A DNA stretch of 5,383 bases from contig USIN01000136.1 of NCBI GenBank assembly GCA_900554715.1, positions 1 to 5,383 on the forward strand, in the 5' to 3' direction. Position numbers and translations under genes: made by a program. Position 1 is the first letter of the stretch. Every line of letters starts with the position of its first letter. Shown piece after piece: positions 1 through 5,357 of the stretch. The stretch comes from an uncultured Bacteroidales bacterium (GTDB lineage: Bacteria > Bacteroidota > Bacteroidia > Bacteroidales > Muribaculaceae). Under the pieces are notes generated by a model. That model did no database searches and was not told the DNA's origin. It saw only the letters and a program-made list of their open reading frames with translations.

Positions 1-930
1 CACTACAACGAGCATATCGCCCTGAGCACATACTATGTCTACCGCCGCTGTTATTTCCGCACCAATCCGGCGCAGCCTCTGTCGGTGACGGTCGGTATGC
101 AGACCGCCGGATTCTTCGGCGGCCGCACCTACTGGTATGGCGGCGGCAAGCTGCTGCGCGAGCAGAACCGCGGCTTCCGTTTCAAAGACGTCTGCAAGAT
201 GTTTTTCCCTATCACGGGCAACGGCGACGAGTTTATCGAAGGCAGCAGCCTCGGCTCGTGGGATTTCAAGGCCCGCTACCGCATCGACGGTGACAACGAG
301 GTGAGCGCCTACTTCGAGTGGCCATGGGAAGACGGCTCGGGCATTGGCCGCCGCAACGGATGGGACGGCCTCTGGGGCCTCGAATACCGCCGCAGCGGCA
401 GTCACCTTGTCAACCGGGCCGTCGTCGAGTATATCGACTTCCGCAACCAGAGCGGCCCGCTCCACTATGCCACCGGCGACCACCCCGGCACGACAATCGG
501 CTCTGACGTCAACGGCGGCGACAATTATTTCAACAACAACACATATAACTCGTATGCCAACTACGGCATGTCGATAGGCACGCCTTTCCTCGTCGCTCCG
601 ATCTATAACCTCGACGGCTATCCGGCCTATATCTTCAACCGTGCACGCGGGTTCCACGCCGCCGTCGCCGGTGATTTCGGCGACAAGGTAGGCTATATCG
701 TCAAGCTCAGCTATCAGAAGGGCTATGCCTCGGGGCGCCTCCCTTTTGCCCGGGCGAGAGAGAATTTCTCGTTCATGGCCGGAGCCGGCTATGACGCCTC
801 GTCGCTTGTCAAGGGACTCGGCCTCAGTTGCAAGGTCGGTCTTGACTCGGGACGTCTCCGTGGCGACTCGTTCGGCGCGACAATCACCATAAGTTACTCG
901 GGCTCACTTACTAAACCGTCGAAAAAATGA
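1..930 (+). CDS. Wzi-family capsule assembly protein, outer-membrane beta-barrel (5'-truncated by window)
   Basis: The reading frame is open from base 1 to the TGA at 928-930, giving 309 residues without a start, so this is the C-terminal part of a longer protein. Wzi-family proteins of Bacteroidota are, from memory, roughly 450-500 residues, so about the first third is missing. Family-typical features are the motif around partial residues 106-129 (WPWEDGSGIGRR, then NGWDGLWGLEY) and alternating aromatic/polar stretches that suit beta strands, such as YIVKLSYQKGY and ATITISYSG near the end. E. coli Wzi is an outer-membrane barrel that helps anchor group 1 capsule to the cell surface; the Bacteroidota members are assigned by homology and their exact role is less certain. 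The stop overlaps the next gene's start (ATGA). The C-terminus ends in a short basic tail (KPSKK) rather than an aromatic residue. The family call is from recognition, not a search. Confidence 0.85.
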   Translation, partial: HYNEHIALSTYYVYRRCYFRTNPAQPLSVTVGMQTAGFFGGRTYWYGGGKLLREQNRGFRFKDVCKMFFPITGNGDEFIEGSSLGSWDFKARYRIDGDNEVSAYFEWPWEDGSGIGRRNGWDGLWGLEYRRSGSHLVNRAVVEYIDFRNQSGPLHYATGDHPGTTIGSDVNGGDNYFNNNTYNSYANYGMSIGTPFLVAPIYNLDGYPAYIFNRARGFHAAVAGDFGDKVGYIVKLSYQKGYASGRLPFARARENFSFMAGAGYDASSLVKGLGLSCKVGLDSGRLRGDSFGATITISYSGSLTKPSKK

Positions 931-1373
931 AAAAGCTGATATATCTCTTCATCGCCGTGCTGTTCTGCGGCTGCACCCAGAACAACGGCCACATCGGACC
1001 TCTCTTCGGCACATGGTCGCTCGAATCGCTTACCATCGGCGGCGTCGACGACCCTGACTTCGAGCCCGACCGCACTTTCTGGGAGTTTCAGGGCGACATG
1101 GTCTCGATCACACGCACTTTCCCGCATTACGAAAAATTCAACTGCTACGGTACCTGGACGCGTGAAGGCGACCGTCTGACGCTATATTTCAACCATCACG
1201 ACGATGACTCTGGCGTCGGCGAGCCGCCGTATATGGCTCCCGACTGGCTGCATTTCCCGGCTTCGGGTATCTTTGAGTTCGACGTCATAAAGCTCACGTC
1301 GAGCGATATGGTCGTTTCGCGCATTGATGAAGAAGGTCAGCCCGTAGTGTTCACTTTAAGAAAAATTTGGTAG
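927..1373 (+). CDS. Small lipocalin-like lipoprotein
   Basis: This encodes a 148-residue protein with a lipoprotein-type signal: MKK, a hydrophobic run at residues 4-13, and a lipobox-like LFCGC with Cys16 as the likely lipidated residue. Cys14 makes the box slightly irregular. The residues after Cys16 (TQNNGH) lack the acidic patch associated with surface export in Bacteroidota, so a periplasm-facing anchor is the simpler guess. The mature part starts with the lipocalin-like signature GTWSLESL (28-35), continues with alternating strand-like segments, has an acidic/His patch HHDDDSG (90-96), and ends in VFTLRKIW, a closing strand typical of these small Bacteroidota lipoproteins. The ATG overlaps the stop of the Wzi gene, which suggests translational coupling. 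Tandem stops TAG-TAA end the frame. No enzymatic residues are evident; a binding or accessory role is inference. A lipoprotein of unknown fold remains possible. Confidence 0.72.
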   Translation: MKKLIYLFIAVLFCGCTQNNGHIGPLFGTWSLESLTIGGVDDPDFEPDRTFWEFQGDMVSITRTFPHYEKFNCYGTWTREGDRLTLYFNHHDDDSGVGEPPYMAPDWLHFPASGIFEFDVIKLTSSDMVVSRIDEEGQPVVFTLRKIW

Positions 1374-1380
1374 TAAAACT
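1354..1380 (+). promoter_or_regulatory. A/T-rich translation initiation leader of legB
   Basis: The end of the lipoprotein gene and the 7-nt gap before the legB ATG at 1381 are strikingly A/T-rich (AAGAAAAATTTGG, then TAGTAAAACT) compared with the GC-rich surroundings, and the first codons of legB continue the bias. No Shine-Dalgarno sequence is present. A/T-rich leaders without SD are usual for Bacteroidota starts and support ATG 1381. The segment AAAAATTTG resembles the Bacteroides -7 element TAnnTTTG imperfectly, but no convincing -33 TTTG partner is seen, so an internal promoter is not claimed. Confidence 0.45.
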
Positions 1381-2370
1381 ATGATAGATAAGAATAAAAC
1401 AGTTCTTGTGACAGGTGCCGACGGTTTCATCGGCTCGCACCTGACCGAACTTCTGCTCGAATGCGGCTATCGCGTCCGCGCTCTCTCCCAGTATAATTCT
1501 TTCAACAACTGGGGCTGGCTCGAAGGCATTCATAACGACCGCCTCGAAGTCGTCTGCGGCGACGTCAGAGACCCCAATTTCTGCCGCGTCATCAGCCGCG
1601 GATGCGACACGGTCTTCCATCTGGCTGCTCTCATCGCCATACCTTACAGCTACGTCGCCCCCGACAGCTATGTCGACACAAACATCAAGGGCACTCTCAA
1701 CATGTGTCAGGCGGCTCAGTCAGAGGGCGTGCGCCGACTCGTCGTCACCTCGACGAGCGAGGTTTACGGCACTGCCCTCTATGTGCCTATCGACGAGAAA
1801 CACCCCCGTCAGCCGCAGTCGCCTTATTCGGCCACGAAGATAGGTGCCGACGCCATAGCCAAGAGCTTCTATAACGCCTTCGACCTCGGCGTCGTCATCG
1901 CAAGGCCTTTCAACACATACGGCCCGCGTCAGAGTGCCCGTGCCATTATCCCGACCATCATATCGCAGATTGCCGCCGGCAAGCGCGAGATCAAGGTGGG
2001 TGACCTCACGCCGACCCGCGACTTCAACTATGTCAGGGACACATGCCGCGGTTTTATCGCTCTGGCCGAGGCTGACGGCGTCGAAGGCATGGAGATAAAC
2101 ATAGCCACGGGCACAGAGGTCACGATGGGCGAGACTCTGAAGACCATCGCCCGGCTCATGGACGCCGACGTCGACTATGTCGTCGACCCCGAGCGCCTGC
2201 GTCCGTCGAAGAGCGAAGTGCGCCGTCTGTGCGGCGACAACAGCCTCATCACGTCGCTCACCGACTGGCGTCCCGAGGTGTCGCTAGAGGAGGGTCTGCG
2301 CCGCACTATCGCGTGGATTACCGAGCCCGCTCACCTCGCTGATTATAAAACGGATATTTACAACCGATGA
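1381..2370 (+). CDS. legB: LegB-type NAD-dependent nucleotide-sugar 4,6-dehydratase (extended SDR)
   Basis: This 329-residue protein has the usual length for an extended short-chain dehydrogenase. The Rossmann dinucleotide motif is TGADGFIG (11-18; Gly12, Gly15, Gly18). The active site shows STSEVYG (124-130), giving Thr125 and Glu127 at the dehydratase Thr/Glu positions with Ser126 where RmlB has Asp, and YSATK supplies Tyr149 and Lys153. Segments NSFNNWGWL (39-47), AALIAIPYSYVAPDSYVDTN (82-101), PFNTYGPRQSARAIIPTI (176-193) and RLRPSKSEVRRL (272-283) match LegB, the UDP-GlcNAc 4,6-dehydratase that opens the legionaminic acid pathway, better than PseB or GDP-mannose dehydratase. It is cytoplasmic. 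The reaction is oxidation at C4, loss of water across C5-C6 and reduction at C6, giving a 4-keto-6-deoxy sugar; the base sugar could be UDP- or GDP-linked. The stop overlaps the ATP-grasp start (ATGA). Assignment to the LegB group is firm; the exact substrate is inferred. Confidence 0.88.
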   Translation: MIDKNKTVLVTGADGFIGSHLTELLLECGYRVRALSQYNSFNNWGWLEGIHNDRLEVVCGDVRDPNFCRVISRGCDTVFHLAALIAIPYSYVAPDSYVDTNIKGTLNMCQAAQSEGVRRLVVTSTSEVYGTALYVPIDEKHPRQPQSPYSATKIGADAIAKSFYNAFDLGVVIARPFNTYGPRQSARAIIPTIISQIAAGKREIKVGDLTPTRDFNYVRDTCRGFIALAEADGVEGMEINIATGTEVTMGETLKTIARLMDADVDYVVDPERLRPSKSEVRRLCGDNSLITSLTDWRPEVSLEEGLRRTIAWITEPAHLADYKTDIYNR

Positions 2371-3332
2371 ACGGCAATCGTCTGAATATTCTCTTTCTCG
2401 GTGGGGCCAAGCGTGTCTCGATGGCGCGTATGTTCAAGGACGCCGCCGCCCGCGCCGGCATTGAGGCCGCGATTTTCAGCTATGAGCTTATCCGTGAGGT
2501 GCCTGTAGCCTGCGAGGCCACGATAATCCACGGCTGTCGCTGGAACGACCCCGATATACTCGACCGCCTCAACGATGTCTGTGTCTGCCGTTCGATTGAC
2601 GTGATGATACCCTTTGTCGACGGTGCTGTCAGGGTTGCCGCCGACTATCGCGACCGCTTCGGTTCGGTGTTCGTGCCGACGGGTTCGCCGGATGTGGCCG
2701 AGGCCATGTTCGACAAGGTCGTGGCCGCACGCCTTTTTGCAGAAAAAGGTCTGCCGGCACCTGCGACATACACTCCGGGCGACCCCTGTCTGCGTCTTAT
2801 AGCCAAACCGCGTCACGGCTCGGCGTCGAAGGGCATTATAGAGATACGTGATCTCGAGACTCTCGACCGTGTGCTCGGCCGCGCTGACGACTATCTGATT
2901 CAGGAGCGCATCGACAACCGCAATGAAATTACTGTCGACTGCTATGTCTCGGCTATCGACGGCGAGGTTAAGGCTCTCTCGCCCCGGCGCCGTCTCGCCA
3001 CTGCAGGCGGCGAGGTGACCGACACTGTCACGATTGCCGACGGGCGCATTGACGATATAGTCGGCCGCACTCTCCGTTCACTCGGTCTCACGGGAGCCGT
3101 CACAGTTCAGCTCATCGAGGACCTTGATGACGGACGACTGATGCTGATGGAGATAAATCCCCGTCTTGGCGGGGGTGCTGTCTGCTCTGTCTGCGCCGGC
3201 GCCGACATTCCCTCGATGATAGTCGCCGAGGCCCGCGGTATGGCGGCCGTTCCGGCTCAGGCTAAACCCGGGGTGAGGATTACACGTTATATGCAAGAAG
3301 TAGTTTTTGATAATGGAGAAATCAGAAAATAA
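2367..3332 (+). CDS. ATP-grasp ligase, carbamoyl-phosphate-synthase-like, substrate unknown
   Basis: This is a 321-residue protein with one ATP-grasp module. A pre-ATP-grasp Rossmann-like domain begins with ILFLGGAKRVSMARMF (8-23). The nucleotide-binding lobe carries Lys117 (FDKVVAARLF) and Lys147 followed by the loop PRHGSASKGI (148-157). The adenine-contact region is QERI (179-182), followed by Glu187 and Asp191 in NEITVDCY. The metal/phosphate site is MEINPRLGGG (261-270), with Glu262, Asn264 and Arg266. The layout is that of one half of the CarB large subunit's ATP-grasp pair, and such proteins are often annotated as CarB-like short forms. The family activates a carboxylate as acyl-phosphate and joins it to an amine or similar nucleophile. 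The neighbours suggest the acceptor or donor is a nonulosonic acid or its amino-sugar precursor, for example amidation or aminoacylation; this is inference. Unusual details are CVC at 72-74 and CSVC at 273-276. The ATG overlaps the legB stop. It is cytoplasmic. Confidence 0.8.
   Translation: MNGNRLNILFLGGAKRVSMARMFKDAAARAGIEAAIFSYELIREVPVACEATIIHGCRWNDPDILDRLNDVCVCRSIDVMIPFVDGAVRVAADYRDRFGSVFVPTGSPDVAEAMFDKVVAARLFAEKGLPAPATYTPGDPCLRLIAKPRHGSASKGIIEIRDLETLDRVLGRADDYLIQERIDNRNEITVDCYVSAIDGEVKALSPRRRLATAGGEVTDTVTIADGRIDDIVGRTLRSLGLTGAVTVQLIEDLDDGRLMLMEINPRLGGGAVCSVCAGADIPSMIVAEARGMAAVPAQAKPGVRITRYMQEVVFDNGEIRK
3293..3315 (+). promoter_or_regulatory. Start region of the neuB-type gene inside the ATP-grasp gene
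   Basis: Two in-frame starts are possible: TTG at 3307 and ATG at 3313. ATG 3313 is preferred because it is the standard codon and gives MEKSENKVIIIAEAG, a normal short lead into the NeuB fold. A purine run AAGAAG at 3295-3300 lies about 12 nt upstream, too far for a classical SD. The region is A/T-rich, like the other starts here. Starting at 3313 gives a 20-nt overlap with the preceding gene, consistent with coupled translation. Confidence 0.5.
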
Positions 3333-4329
3333 AGTTATTATAATCGCCGAGGCCGGCGTCAACCATAACGGCGACCTCGGGCTGGCCCGGCGTATGGTCT
3401 ATGCGGCCAAAGAAGCCGGCGCCGACTATGTGAAGTTTCAGACAGCCGTGCCCGAGCTTGTCATCTCGACATTTGCTCCCAAGGCCGAGTATCAGAAAGA
3501 GACCACAGGTTCTGACCAGAGCCAGCTTGAGATGTGCAAGGCGATACATCTGCCCCTGGCCGACTATGCCGGGCTTAAAGAGCTGTGCGACAGCGTCGGC
3601 ATCGGTTTCATGAGCACACCGTTCGACCTCGTGTCGATAGACTGCCTCGCAGAAATCGGCATGGATTACTGGAAGATACCTTCGGGCGAGATTACCAATC
3701 TGCCTTATCTGCGCAAGATTGCATCTAAGGGCGGTCGTGTCATCCTCTCGACGGGCATGTCGACTCTCGACGAGGTCGGGGCTGCTGTCGCGGTGCTTGA
3801 AAAGGGCGGCATAAGCCGCGCCGACATCACCTTGCTTCACTGTACGACGCAATATCCGACGCCTTACGACGCCGTCAACCTAAGGGCAATGGACGCCCTG
3901 CGCACACTCGGCTGCGGCGGGGTGGGCTACAGCGACCATACCGTCGGTGTCGAGGTCCCAGTCGCTGCCGTCGCGATGGGCGCCACGGTCATTGAGAAGC
4001 ATTTCACTCTCGACAAGAATATGGCCGGCCCCGACCATCGGGCCTCGCTCTCGCCTGACGAACTGAAGACCATGGTCGCCATGGTGCGCAATATCGAGAG
4101 GGCTCTCGGCAGCGGAGAGAAGACCGTCGCCGACGCCGAACGTCCCAATATCGAGGTCGCCCGCAAGAGTATCGTCGCTGCCCGTGACATAAAGCGGGGC
4201 GAAGTGCTGACCGAGGAGAACATCACGGTCAAGCGTCCCGGCAACGGAGTCTCGCCGATGCTGTGGGACAGTGTGATCGGTACGCGCGCCGTCGCCGATT
4301 TCGCTTATGACGAACTGATACGCCTCTGA
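3313..4329 (+). CDS. neuB: NeuB/LegI-type nonulosonic (sialic/legionaminic) acid synthase with SAF domain
   Basis: This 338-residue protein has the family's standard length and two-domain layout. The N-terminal TIM-barrel synthase domain spans about residues 8-265: AEAGVNHNG (12-20), KFQT (41-44), IPSGEITN (122-129), HCTTQYPTP (176-184), GYSDHTVG (205-212) and EKHFTLDKNMAGPDH (228-242). His209 and His230 are spaced like the two metal-binding histidines of meningococcal NeuB. The C-terminal SAF (antifreeze-like) domain, about 283-338, carries VKRPGNGVSP (306-315), where Arg308 aligns by spacing with the SAF arginine that reaches the partner subunit's active site. The enzyme condenses phosphoenolpyruvate with an N-acyl hexosamine-type sugar to give a nine-carbon 2-keto acid, using a divalent metal, in the cytoplasm. 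The EKHFTLDKNM wording and the upstream legB favour legionaminate synthase (LegI) over neuraminate synthase; substrate remains unproven. It overlaps the ATP-grasp gene by 20 nt and ends 2 nt before the ZIP gene. Confidence 0.9.
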   Translation: MEKSENKVIIIAEAGVNHNGDLGLARRMVYAAKEAGADYVKFQTAVPELVISTFAPKAEYQKETTGSDQSQLEMCKAIHLPLADYAGLKELCDSVGIGFMSTPFDLVSIDCLAEIGMDYWKIPSGEITNLPYLRKIASKGGRVILSTGMSTLDEVGAAVAVLEKGGISRADITLLHCTTQYPTPYDAVNLRAMDALRTLGCGGVGYSDHTVGVEVPVAAVAMGATVIEKHFTLDKNMAGPDHRASLSPDELKTMVAMVRNIERALGSGEKTVADAERPNIEVARKSIVAARDIKRGEVLTEENITVKRPGNGVSPMLWDSVIGTRAVADFAYDELIRL

Positions 4330-4331
4330 TT

Positions 4332-5111
4332 ATGGAAGGGCTTCTCGTCGGACTGCTGCTGCCGTTTCTTGGCACCGCCCTCGGTGCCGCCTGCGTCTTT
4401 CTGATGAAGCGGCGCATGAAGCCGGTGCTTGAGAAGCTGCTGCTCGGCTTTGCCGCGGGCGTCATGGTCGCCGCCTCGGTTTGGTCGCTGCTGATACCGT
4501 CGATGGAGATGACCCCGGCCGACGGTTTTATGAAAGTGATGCCCGCGGTGCTTGGCTTTCTCGCCGGCATCGGATTTCTGTTGCTTCTTGATGTCGCCGT
4601 GCCGCACGAACATATCGACGGCAACGGTGACGAAGGCCCGAAAAGCCGTTTGTCGCACACGACAAAATTGGCTTTCGCTGTCACGCTGCACAACATCCCC
4701 GAGGGTATGGCTGTCGGCGTATCTCTCGCCGCCGCTCTCGGGCAGAACGCATATCTGCCTATGGCCGGTGCGCTTGCCCTCGCCATTGGCATCGCGATAC
4801 AGAATTTTCCCGAAGGCGCTATTGTGGCTATGCCTTTGCGTGCCGCCGGCAACAGCCGGGGCAAATCCTTTGCTATCGGAGCGCTCAGCGGTATCGTCGA
4901 GCCTGTCGCGGGCGTAATCACCATAATGCTCGCCTCGATAGCCATGCCGGTGTTGCCATATCTTCTTGCCTTTGCCGCCGGCGCAATGATTTATGTCGTC
5001 GTCGAAGAGCTCATTCCCGAGACACAGGAGGGACAACACTCCAACATGGGCACGATAGGCTTTGCCCTCGGCTTCGCCCTCATGATGCTCCTCGACGTCG
5101 TCCTCGGCTGA
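4332..5111 (+). CDS. ZIP-family divalent metal transporter (GufA/ZupT-like)
   Basis: This is a 259-residue inner-membrane protein with about eight predicted hydrophobic helices (roughly 4-24, 36-56, 70-90, 112-134, 142-160, 180-203, 207-227, 238-258). The ZIP metal-site motifs are both present: HNIPEGMAVGV at 120-130 in helix 4 and QNFPEGAIVAMPLR at 157-170 in helix 5. The Gln in place of the second His is typical of the GufA-like branch. Further conserved residues are Glu190-Pro191 in helix 6 and EELIPE (225-230) at the end of helix 7. The loop between helices 3 and 4 is short, with HEHIDGNGDEG (92-102), a possible weak metal-binding stretch. ZIP proteins move zinc, and in some cases iron or manganese, into the cytoplasm; the specific metal cannot be read from sequence. 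ATG 4332 follows the neuB stop by 2 nt and has no SD, so it is probably co-transcribed. No metal-responsive operator is visible. Confidence 0.9.
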   Translation: MEGLLVGLLLPFLGTALGAACVFLMKRRMKPVLEKLLLGFAAGVMVAASVWSLLIPSMEMTPADGFMKVMPAVLGFLAGIGFLLLLDVAVPHEHIDGNGDEGPKSRLSHTTKLAFAVTLHNIPEGMAVGVSLAAALGQNAYLPMAGALALAIGIAIQNFPEGAIVAMPLRAAGNSRGKSFAIGALSGIVEPVAGVITIMLASIAMPVLPYLLAFAAGAMIYVVVEELIPETQEGQHSNMGTIGFALGFALMMLLDVVLG

Positions 5112-5125
5112 CAGAAGTCGTATGC

Positions 5126-5163
5126 CGTGTCAGCAGCGACATTGACAGCGCTGACGCGTCGCT
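5126..5163 (+). terminator. Possible transcript-end hairpin after the ZIP gene, with an alternative fold
   Basis: Fifteen bases after the ZIP stop, GTCAGC (5129-5134) can pair with GCTGAC (5150-5155). The stem extends outward by T-G, G-C and C-G to 5126/5158, around a 15-nt loop. A competing stem pairs AGCGAC (5135-5140) with GTCGCT (5158-5163). The downstream sequence is pyrimidine-rich (CTCTCTTTCTC) but lacks a run of T, so it is not a textbook intrinsic terminator. The position is right for ending the operon. Confidence 0.3.
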
Positions 5164-5201
5164 CTCTTTCTCGAGGCTGAGCCTTCAGATTTGTCCTCGT
5201 G

Positions 5202-5219
5202 TCGGCGGCTCGCAGCCGA
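5202..5219. repeat. Short inverted repeat
   Basis: CGGCT (5206-5210) pairs with AGCCG (5214-5218) around the loop CGC. An alternative pairs TCGG (5202-5205) with CCGA (5216-5219), leaving a 3-nt bulge. The stem is only five base pairs and in GC-rich DNA could occur by chance; its place in the hairpin series is the main reason to list it. Confidence 0.35.
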
Positions 5220-5226
5220 GTAAAGC

Positions 5227-5259
5227 AATTGAAACTCAGGCCGGAGGCCTGCAATTTTG
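5227..5259 (+). terminator. Bulged GC-rich hairpin followed by T-rich tract; terminator candidate
   Basis: CAGGCC (5237-5242) pairs perfectly with GGCCTG (5246-5251) around a GGA loop. Outside a 5-nt bulge (AAACT), AATTG (5227-5231) pairs with CAATT (5252-5256), and the transcript would continue TTGTTAA. A GC-rich stem followed by an A/U-rich tail is the shape of an intrinsic terminator on the plus strand. It lies about 115 nt after the ZIP stop, so it may be a second or main transcript end, or simply part of a repeat. Confidence 0.45.
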
Positions 5260-5263
5260 TTAA

Positions 5264-5284
5264 CCCGAGTGTTCATTGTTCGGG
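5264..5284. repeat. Short inverted repeat
   Basis: CCCGA (5264-5268) pairs with TCGGG (5280-5284) around an 11-nt loop. Allowing one bulged G lets the stem extend through the flanking AA/TAA context. It is weak alone and is reported as the third member of the hairpin series. Confidence 0.35.
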
Positions 5285-5307
5285 GTAATCCTGCCCACAA
5301 CCGCCCC

Positions 5308-5326
5308 TCAACTCCGCCGGAGTTGA
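5308..5326. repeat. Perfect 8-bp inverted repeat with 3-nt loop
   Basis: TCAACTCC (5308-5315) is the exact reverse complement of GGAGTTGA (5319-5326), with the loop GCC. It is the longest uninterrupted stem in the intergenic region. No T-run follows on the plus strand (CTTCCCCGCC), and the minus-strand exit is GGGGCGG, so a terminator is unlikely on either strand; a structural or repeat-derived role fits better. Confidence 0.55.
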
Positions 5327-5357
5327 ACTTCCCCGCCTTACGAGTCGGGCCCTATCG

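Noticed and set aside
1381..2370. Reading the SDR as UDP-glucose 4-epimerase, GDP-mannose dehydratase or PseB
   Set aside because: The motif set NSFNNWGWL, IAIPYSY and RLRPSKSEV, together with the neighbouring NeuB-type gene, fits LegB better, though the substrate is not proven.
3307..3309. TTG as start codon of the neuB-type gene
   Set aside because: ATG 3313 lies two codons downstream, is a standard start, and leaves the conserved fold intact.
3322..3852. Minus-strand frame of 176 codons opposite the neuB-type gene
   Set aside because: It is a complete shadow of a strongly supported synthase gene, with no own start context or motif.
4229..5039. Long minus-strand open frames of 238 and 244 codons opposite the neuB end and the ZIP gene
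   Set aside because: They are antisense to well-supported genes, have low-complexity Ser/Pro/Arg or His/Gly-rich translations, and show no recognisable domain. They arise from GC-rich codon bias.
4991..5254. Minus-strand frame of 87 codons covering part of the intergenic region
   Set aside because: Most of it is antisense to the ZIP C-terminus, its start lies near the CAGGCC hairpin, and the translation resembles no protein family.
5228..5259. Possible Bacteroides-type promoter: ATTG, about 20 nt, then CAATTTTG
   Set aside because: The -7 element mismatches TAnnTTTG at its first base, the -33 is only partial, and the spacer is filled by a strong hairpin. A terminator or repeat reading is simpler.
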